This document shows positions 59,300 through 64,000 of a DNA stretch of 64,000 bases, piece after piece; position 1 is the first letter of the stretch, and each line of letters starts with the position of its first letter. The stretch covers positions 248,001 through 312,000 of the forward strand of contig JACKCG010000002.1 in the NCBI GenBank assembly GCA_020634135.1. Reading direction: 5' to 3'. The notes beneath the pieces are model-generated. The model saw only the letters and a program-made list of their open reading frames with translations. It had not been told where the DNA came from and searched no databases. Made by a program: the position numbers and the translations under genes. The stretch comes from Anaerolineaceae bacterium (GTDB lineage Bacteria > Chloroflexota > Anaerolineae > Aggregatilineales > Phototrophicaceae).

Positions 59300-60616
59300 A
59301 TGCGTAAACAATACTTTACTTTATTAGTGTTCGTTGCAATATTGGCACTCACCAGTTTTTCCCTGGTAAGTGCCCAGGACCCGGTGCAGATTAGCTTCTG
59401 GCACGCAATGAGCGGCAGCCGGGGTGATGTTGTGCAGGGGTTAGTCGACTCGTTCAATGCCGCCAACCCGGATGTGCAGATTGTGGCCGAGTTCACCGGC
59501 AGCTATGCAGATACGCTGACGAAAGCGTTAGCGGCTGTCCGTGCTGGCGAACCGCCACACATGGTTCAGGTTTACGAAGTGGGGACGCGCTCCATGCTCG
59601 ACTCCGGCGCGATTGTTCCGATTGCTGAAGTCAGCGGCGGTGAATTTGACCCGTCACTGTTCGTCGCCCCCATCGTGAACTACTACTCAGTGGGGAATGA
59701 GTTGTCCTGTATGCCGTTCAACAGTTCCACTGCTATGCTGTACTACAACAAAGATGTCTTTGCCGCTGCCGGGTTAGACCCCGAAGTGCCGCCCATGACC
59801 TTCAACGAGGTCTATGAAATGGGCAAGCAGATTGTTGAATCCGGCGCTGCTCCCGGCGCGATTTCCTTTGGTTGGCCGGCCTGGATTATGGAACAGATGT
59901 TTGCCAAGCATGACCAGATGCTGGCGAATGAAGGCAATGGCCGCGATGCGCTGGCGACTGAAACCTACTTCAACAGTGAATTCGGCGTGCAGGTGCTGAC
60001 TGAGTGGCAGAGATGGGCGCAGGACGGCATCCTCATCTATGGCGGGCGTGAATACAGCGCCAACGACCCGTTCCTGGCGGGTGAATTCGCTATGCTGGCA
60101 CAGAGTACGTCCAGCCTGGGCGGTATCCAGAAGAGCGCGACCTTTAACCTGGGCACAGCCTTCCTGCCGCGCCTGGAAGGGTACGAAGACGCCATCGGTA
60201 ACAACGTGATCGGCGGTGGCTGCCTGTGGACGATGGCCGGGTTCAGTGAAGAAGAGTACAACGCGATATGGCGTTTCTATCAGTTCCTGGCGCAAGATGA
60301 ACAGGCGATTATCTGGCACAAAGGCACGGGCTACTTCCCGGTTACGAATGCTGCCTTTGATGCGCTGGATGCTGAGGGCTGGTTCACCGAAAACCCGAAC
60401 TTCCTCACCGCCTTCGACCAGATTTTGAAGGGCGAAAACACCGTTGCTGCCAGCGGCGTAATCCTGGGCGACTTTGTGACGATCCGCGATATCGTGGGCG
60501 CGGCCATTGAAGAAGCGGTTGTCAATGGCGTAGACCCGCGTGAGGCGCTGGATGCAGCCAATGAGGAAATCAACCAACTTCTGGCCGATTATGCCAGTCT
60601 GGTTGAATCCGACTGA
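59300..60616 (+). CDS. UgpB-like ABC importer binding protein (glycerol-3-phosphate type)
   Basis: A 438-residue binding protein with signal peptide MRKQYFTLLVFVAILALTSF ending in VSAQD. The mature part reads FWHAMSGSRGDVVQGLVDSF, EFTGSYADTLTKALAAVRAG and PPHMVQVYEVGTRSMLDSGA, which follows E. coli UgpB closely (WHAM, GSY-ET-T, AG-PP-VQVYEVGT). UgpB binds sn-glycerol-3-phosphate and glycerophosphodiesters. ATG 59300 follows GGAGG by five bases; an upstream frame from 59258 is not supported. It heads an operon with two permeases and a HAD phosphatase, which supports a phosphorylated-glycerol ligand. Confidence 0.88.
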   Translation: MRKQYFTLLVFVAILALTSFSLVSAQDPVQISFWHAMSGSRGDVVQGLVDSFNAANPDVQIVAEFTGSYADTLTKALAAVRAGEPPHMVQVYEVGTRSMLDSGAIVPIAEVSGGEFDPSLFVAPIVNYYSVGNELSCMPFNSSTAMLYYNKDVFAAAGLDPEVPPMTFNEVYEMGKQIVESGAAPGAISFGWPAWIMEQMFAKHDQMLANEGNGRDALATETYFNSEFGVQVLTEWQRWAQDGILIYGGREYSANDPFLAGEFAMLAQSTSSLGGIQKSATFNLGTAFLPRLEGYEDAIGNNVIGGGCLWTMAGFSEEEYNAIWRFYQFLAQDEQAIIWHKGTGYFPVTNAAFDALDAEGWFTENPNFLTAFDQILKGENTVAASGVILGDFVTIRDIVGAAIEEAVVNGVDPREALDAANEEINQLLADYASLVESD

Positions 60617-60652
60617 TTTTTGACAGGTTTAATGACGTAAGTGATAGGTTAG

Positions 60653-60687
60653 CTGGCACGGGTGCAACCATCCGTGCCAGACGTTTT
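60653..60687 (+). terminator. Hairpin between binding-protein and permease genes
   Basis: CTGGCACGG (60653-60661) pairs perfectly with CCGTGCCAG (60672-60680), followed by ACGTTTT. It sits in the 82-base gap of the operon, like the stronger hairpin at 17824, and should raise binding-protein over permease expression. Confidence 0.65.
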
Positions 60688-60698
60688 CAGGTAGGACT

Positions 60699-61583
60699 AT
60701 GCGCTCTTTTGTTTTTCCTAACCGGATATTGCCGTACTTGTTGATCGCGCCAAGCGCGGTTCTGGTGGTGGTGTTCTTCATTGTCCCGGCTATCCAGAGC
60801 TTGCAGCTCAGTTTTTACCGGGTCAACACCTCTACCGGACGGCAGATTTACATCGAATTTGAGAATTTCACCCGTTTGTTTAATTCAAAAGAATACATCA
60901 ATTCCCTTACCATAACCGGGATATTTATCCTGGTGGTCGTCATCTTTGCGCTGGCGATCAGTCTGCTGCTGGCGGTGGGGGCCAGCCAGCCGATCAGGGG
61001 CTTTGGTATCTATCGCACGCTGCTGATCTGGCCGTATGCGCTTTCCCCTGCAATTGCCGGAACGATCTGGGCGCTGCTGGCTGACCCCAGTATCGGCGTG
61101 CTGACCTATAATCTCGAACGTTTGGGGATTCATTTCAACCGGCAGACGGATAGTACCCATGCCATTATCTTCATCTGTATCGCGGCAATCTGGAAAATCC
61201 TGGGGTATAACGTTGTGTTTTTCCTGGCGGGGCTGCGGAACATTCCCCAGGATGTGATGGAAGCCTCCGCGCTGGACGGAGCGAATGCCTGGACGCGCTT
61301 CTGGCGGATGACATTCCCGCTGCTATCGCCCACCACATTCTTCCTGCTGGTGATGAACACGCTCTATGCCAGTTTTGAAACCTTCGGCCTGATTGACATC
61401 ACCACGCAAGGCGGGCCGGGGCGGGCGACCAACCTGCTCATCTACAAACTCTATAATGACGGGTTCAAGAATACCACCCTGCTCGGTTCGGCGGCGGCGC
61501 AGTCGGTTCTGCTGCTGATCTTCGTGGCGATTCTGACGCTGATTCAGTTCCGCACCGCCGGGAAAAGGACGTTTTACCGATGA
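60699..61583 (+). CDS. UgpA-like ABC importer permease
   Basis: A 294-residue permease with six predicted helices; length as E. coli UgpA (295). It starts FPNRILPYLLIAPSAVLVVV and the ATPase-docking EAA loop is MEASALDGANAWTRFWRMTF. ITTQGGPGRATNLLIYKLY is a segment typical of UgpA/LacF-type permeases. AGGTAGG precedes ATG 60699. It overlaps the next permease gene by four bases. It forms the channel with the following subunit; the ATPase (UgpC/MsmK type) is not encoded nearby. Confidence 0.9.
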   Translation: MRSFVFPNRILPYLLIAPSAVLVVVFFIVPAIQSLQLSFYRVNTSTGRQIYIEFENFTRLFNSKEYINSLTITGIFILVVVIFALAISLLLAVGASQPIRGFGIYRTLLIWPYALSPAIAGTIWALLADPSIGVLTYNLERLGIHFNRQTDSTHAIIFICIAAIWKILGYNVVFFLAGLRNIPQDVMEASALDGANAWTRFWRMTFPLLSPTTFFLLVMNTLYASFETFGLIDITTQGGPGRATNLLIYKLYNDGFKNTTLLGSAAAQSVLLLIFVAILTLIQFRTAGKRTFYR

Positions 61584-62467
61584 GCAGCTCTACGACTTCG
61601 ACCATGGCGGCTCTCCCCACCCAGGCCACACGGGCAGCGTTCCGGCGGCGGGTGGTGTACCCGGCATTCATGCACGGGCTGATGATTCTCGGCGTGTTTG
61701 TCGTGCTGTTCCCGCTGTTATTCGCGATCATTCTCAGCACACAGTCTTCTGCGGACTGGTTCCAGATAGGTAACCTTATACCGGGGACTTCAGCGGCGCA
61801 TAATTACGCGACGGCCTGGGAACGGGCGAGCATCGGGCGGCTGATGCTGAACACCACGATTGTCGCCGTGCTGGTGGCCGGTGGCAAGATCATATTGAGT
61901 ATGAGCGCATCTTTCGCGCTGATCTACTTTAAGGTACGTGGCAGCACTTTGATTATTGGCCTGATTATGCTGACTCACTTCCTGCCACTGCCTGTCCGTA
62001 TTGTCCCCACCTATCAACTGTTGGCCGACCTGCGCTGGATTGATACTTTCCAGGGGTTGACCGTGCCATTCTTCGCCAGCGCAACCGGAATTCTGTTATT
62101 TCTCCAGTTCTTCCGCACGCTTTCGCCTGATCTGGCGGACGCTGCGCGGGTAGATGGGGCAGGGCCGATTCACTTTCTGTTCCGCATCCTGATTCCGATT
62201 TCACGCACCAATATCGGGGCGCTGTTCCTGATTGAATTCATCTATATGTGGAATCAGTACCTGTGGCCGCTGCTGGTCGCCAATTCAGTAGATACGCGCC
62301 AGGTGCAAATCGGCATCAAGCAGTTGATCGCCACCGATGCCGTGATTGACTGGGGCGTGCTGATGGCCGGGACGGTGATGGTGATTATTCCGCCGCTGGT
62401 GGTGCTATTGGTGCTGCAACGCAGCCTGATGGCCGGGCTAAGTGCCGGAGACGAGGGGATTCGATGA
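61580..62467 (+). CDS. UgpE-like ABC importer permease
   Basis: A 295-residue permease, six predicted helices. The EAA loop is LADAARVDGAGPIHFLFRIL and the C-terminus ends in RSLMAGLSAGDEGIR, typical of the MalG/UgpE group. An N-terminal extension of about 25 Ser/Thr/Arg-rich residues precedes the first helix. The ATG overlaps the UgpA-like stop by four bases and its own stop overlaps the phosphatase start by four bases, so all three are translationally coupled. Confidence 0.9.
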   Translation: MSSSTTSTMAALPTQATRAAFRRRVVYPAFMHGLMILGVFVVLFPLLFAIILSTQSSADWFQIGNLIPGTSAAHNYATAWERASIGRLMLNTTIVAVLVAGGKIILSMSASFALIYFKVRGSTLIIGLIMLTHFLPLPVRIVPTYQLLADLRWIDTFQGLTVPFFASATGILLFLQFFRTLSPDLADAARVDGAGPIHFLFRILIPISRTNIGALFLIEFIYMWNQYLWPLLVANSVDTRQVQIGIKQLIATDAVIDWGVLMAGTVMVIIPPLVVLLVLQRSLMAGLSAGDEGIR

Positions 62468-63273
62468 CGCGGGGTCTGGCCGAGATACGCGGCTTCCTGC
62501 TCGATATGGATGGCACGCTTTATCTGAGCGACCATCTGCTGCCCGGTGCGCGGGACTTTCTCGACTATACGGCACGGGCTGGACTCCCGGTGCTGTTCCT
62601 GACCAATAACTCATCTAAGAACCGGGATTCCTATGTGCGGAAAATCGCGGGGATGGGGCTGACCGTCCCCGCCGAGCAGATTCTGACCTCCGGGGAAGCG
62701 ACGGCGCTCTACCTGCGTGAACAGTCCCCCGGTGCGCGGGTGGCGCTGTTCGGCACGCCGGAACTCGAACAGGAATTCGCCGGATATGGCTTCACCCTGA
62801 CGATGGACGCGCCCGATTATGTGGTGCTGGGCTTCGATATGACGCTTGATTACGCCAAGCTCACCCGGTTGTGTGATCTGGTGCGGGCGGGGCTGCCGTA
62901 TATCGTCACGCATCCCGACTACAACTGCCCGGTCAAAGGGGGATTCATCCCGGATATTGGCGCGATGATGGCCTTTGTCCACGCCTCCACCGGGCGCGAG
63001 GCGGACGTGATTATCGGCAAGCCCAACCGGCACATCCTGGATATGGCAGCGCTGCGCCTGGGACTGCCCTTAGAAGCGATTGCGATGGTGGGTGACCGGC
63101 TGTATACCGATATTGCGATGGGGGCTGCCGCGCCGATCCAGACCGTCCTGGTACTCAGTGGCGAGACGAAAGCCGGAGACATCCCTGACAGTCCATTTCA
63201 GCCGGATCATGTGTTCGCCAACCTGGGCGCGCTGGGCGAGGCGCTGCGGGCCGTAAAATCGCCGGAGATGTAA
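62464..63273 (+). CDS. HAD-IIA phosphatase (NagD/glycerol-phosphate phosphatase-like)
   Basis: A 269-residue HAD phosphatase. Motif I LLDMDGTLY has nucleophile D16 and D18, motif II is FLTNNSSK, motif III lysine is in IIGKPNRHIL and motif IV is MVGDRLYTDIAMG. The cap lies between II and III (subclass IIA, as in NagD, phosphoglycolate phosphatase and mycobacterial Rv1692, a glycerol-3-phosphate phosphatase). Coupling by a four-base overlap to a UgpBAE-like importer suggests it dephosphorylates imported glycerol-3-phosphate. The subfamily hydrolyses many small phosphates, so this is inference from context. Confidence 0.88.
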   Translation: MTRGLAEIRGFLLDMDGTLYLSDHLLPGARDFLDYTARAGLPVLFLTNNSSKNRDSYVRKIAGMGLTVPAEQILTSGEATALYLREQSPGARVALFGTPELEQEFAGYGFTLTMDAPDYVVLGFDMTLDYAKLTRLCDLVRAGLPYIVTHPDYNCPVKGGFIPDIGAMMAFVHASTGREADVIIGKPNRHILDMAALRLGLPLEAIAMVGDRLYTDIAMGAAAPIQTVLVLSGETKAGDIPDSPFQPDHVFANLGALGEALRAVKSPEM

Positions 63274-63282
63274 TGTGTAAGA

Positions 63283-63314
63283 AGAAACCGCGTCTCAATC
63301 GGGACGCGGTTTCT
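63283..63314 (+). terminator. Terminator of the ugp-HAD operon
   Basis: AGAAACCGCGTC (63283-63294) pairs perfectly with GACGCGGTTTCT (63303-63314) across eight bases. A twelve-pair stem ten bases after the phosphatase stop; only a weak T-run follows. Confidence 0.75.
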
Positions 63315-63336
63315 GGTATTTATCCAGTATGCATAG

Positions 63337-63489
63337 TCACATTATTGTCCGCCCCTCTGCACCCATCATCAGGCGTGGCTGTGGGGCGCCGGGGCAGTTG
63401 GCATCCTCCTGCGCCAGTATCCCCGCCACAAAGCCCAGCATACTCAACACATATAAGCCTGTGAATAAGAAAGACCAGCATTTTTTCAA
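63337..63489 (-). CDS. Small secreted or anchored protein, 50 residues, possibly a gene remnant
   Basis: TTG start at 63489 with AAGGAGAGG just upstream; stop TGA at 63337-63339. The product begins with KKCWSFLFTGLYVLSMLGFV, a signal peptide or anchor ending in GILAQEDA, then CPGAPQPRLMMGAEGRTIM. The CPG-x-PRL-x-G-x-x-GR pattern resembles the opening of secreted SH3-type proteins in Anaerolineae (from memory), in which case this is the 5' remnant of a larger gene. It could equally be a real small protein. The frame is open back to 63558 but without a ribosome binding site. Confidence 0.45.
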   Translation of the reverse strand: MKKCWSFLFTGLYVLSMLGFVAGILAQEDANCPGAPQPRLMMGAEGRTIM

Positions 63490-63692
63490 TTTGCCTCTCC
63501 TTTGTGAGCGTGCAAACAGGGTGAAATACTCCCAATCGATTCTATATACGGATTTCAAAATCGCGCTACAGGTTTTCGGTTCATGTCCCGGCAGCAGGTC
63601 GCCGAAAGGCTGGCCCGGCTTGCATTTACCGCCATTGACAAGCCCCGGCCTATTCGCTAGAATGCCCTTTACCGGTTGAGCGAAAATGCGTC

Positions 63693-63722
63693 TTGAAGCG
63701 TGTTTCCCCTGCGTGGTATAAT
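63693..63722 (+). promoter_or_regulatory. Promoter of the tRNA cluster
   Basis: TTGAAG (63693-63698) and TATAAT (63717-63722) are 18 bases apart; transcription would start about 6-7 bases before tRNA-Thr. The gap 63490-63692 holds nothing else I can support. Confidence 0.8.
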
Positions 63723-63735
63723 GCTCTTTGAGAGC

Positions 63736-63808
63736 GCCACCATAGCTCAGCTGGCAGAGCGTTCGCCTTGTAAGCGAAATGTCGTGAGTTCGAATCTCAC
63801 TGGTGGCT
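63736..63808 (+). tRNA. tRNA-Thr (TGT)
   Basis: A 73-base cloverleaf: acceptor GCCACCA/TGGTGGC, D arm GCTC/GAGC, anticodon stem TTCGC/GCGAA with TGT at 63769-63771, T loop TTCGAAT, discriminator T. CCA is not encoded. First of a three-tRNA cluster. Confidence 0.96.
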
Positions 63809-63826
63809 TGCAGTTAAACAATTCAT

Positions 63827-63910
63827 GGGTCCGTGTCCCGAGTGGCAAAGGGGAGGGACTGTAAATCCCTTGCGCGACGCGCTTCGTTGGTTCGAGTCCA
63901 ACCGGGCCCA
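63827..63910 (+). tRNA. tRNA-Tyr (GTA)
   Basis: An 84-base class II tRNA with a long variable arm. Acceptor GGGTCCG/CGGGCCC, anticodon stem AGGGA/TCCCT with GTA at 63861-63863, T loop TTCGAGT, discriminator A. CCA not encoded. Confidence 0.96.
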
Positions 63911-63924
63911 CTATTATTCGAGAT

Positions 63925-63997
63925 GCCTTTGTAGCTCAGTCGGCAGAGCACACCCTTGGTAAGGGTGAGGTCACGGGTTCGAATCCCGTCAAAGGCT
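63925..63997 (+). tRNA. tRNA-Thr (GGT)
   Basis: A 73-base cloverleaf: acceptor GCCTTTG/CAAAGGC, anticodon stem CACCC/GGGTG with GGT at 63958-63960, T loop TTCGAAT, discriminator T. It ends three bases before the window edge; in many bacteria such a cluster leads into tuf/secE genes, which cannot be seen here. Confidence 0.95.
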
Positions 63998-64000
63998 TTG

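Noticed and set aside
63283..63314. Riboswitch or regulatory RNA
   Set aside because: A simple twelve-pair hairpin directly after a stop codon is fully explained as a terminator.

Overview
The window looks like a chromosome segment of a Chloroflexota bacterium of the Anaerolineae type. This is inferred from gene content, not from a marker phylogeny. The pointers are many secreted or membrane-anchored proteins with Thr/Pro-rich linkers, sugar ABC importers that lack their own ATPase, an SH3b/acidic-tail membrane protein encoded beside an actin-like 'MutL' ATPase, moderately high GC, and frequent GTG or TTG starts with strong AGGAGG-type ribosome binding sites. There is no rRNA, CRISPR array, insertion sequence or prophage.

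Layout. 1-604: start of a leftward sugar-binding protein behind two LacI-type operators. 939-5580: MarR regulator plus a heterodimeric ABC multidrug exporter. 5700-10932: secreted hypothetical, Wzx-like flippase, antitoxin/PIN toxin pair, CAP-LysM protein, threonine dehydratase-like enzyme. 11020-14222: two methyltransferases (one is Pcm), a MerR/GyrI regulator, MazG, and a 31-residue membrane protein on the minus strand. 14565-20281: oligo-1,6-glucosidase followed by a sugar importer (binding protein, two permeases). 20524-23936: TSUP exporter, alpha/beta hydrolase, YbaK, MFS exporter. 24220-29276: a 1436-residue multi-sensor histidine kinase and a double-FHA protein. 29335-38779: M24 peptidase, secreted beta-propeller, two anchored proteins, and a glycosyltransferase/methyltransferase island. 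38781-40606: tsaE-tsaB-rimI, running leftward into a glycosyltransferase.

40784-50380 is the most unusual block: an uncharacterised, same-strand, tightly packed gene set encoding a small protein, a two-TM protein, two multi-pass membrane proteins, a 1034-residue membrane protein with a long acidic cytoplasmic tail and an SH3b ectodomain, an actin-like ATPase of the glutamate-mutase-L family, a KOW/barrel cytosolic protein, and an acidic-tailed protein ending in an LPDTG-like sorting signal. I propose it encodes one envelope-spanning complex.

50628-64000: small membrane protein, oppDF ATPases, GDP-L-fucose synthase, tRNA-Ala plus a 48-residue protein, ccmAB with a methyltransferase, a foldable intergenic repeat, metallophosphoesterase, lipoprotein, a ugpBAE-like importer with a HAD-IIA phosphatase (likely uptake and dephosphorylation of glycerol phosphates), and a tRNA Thr-Tyr-Thr cluster that continues past the right edge.

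The glucosidase and both sugar importers suggest heterotrophic growth on oligosaccharides and glycerol phosphates. Both complete importers carry a hairpin between binding-protein and permease genes and must borrow an ATPase from elsewhere.
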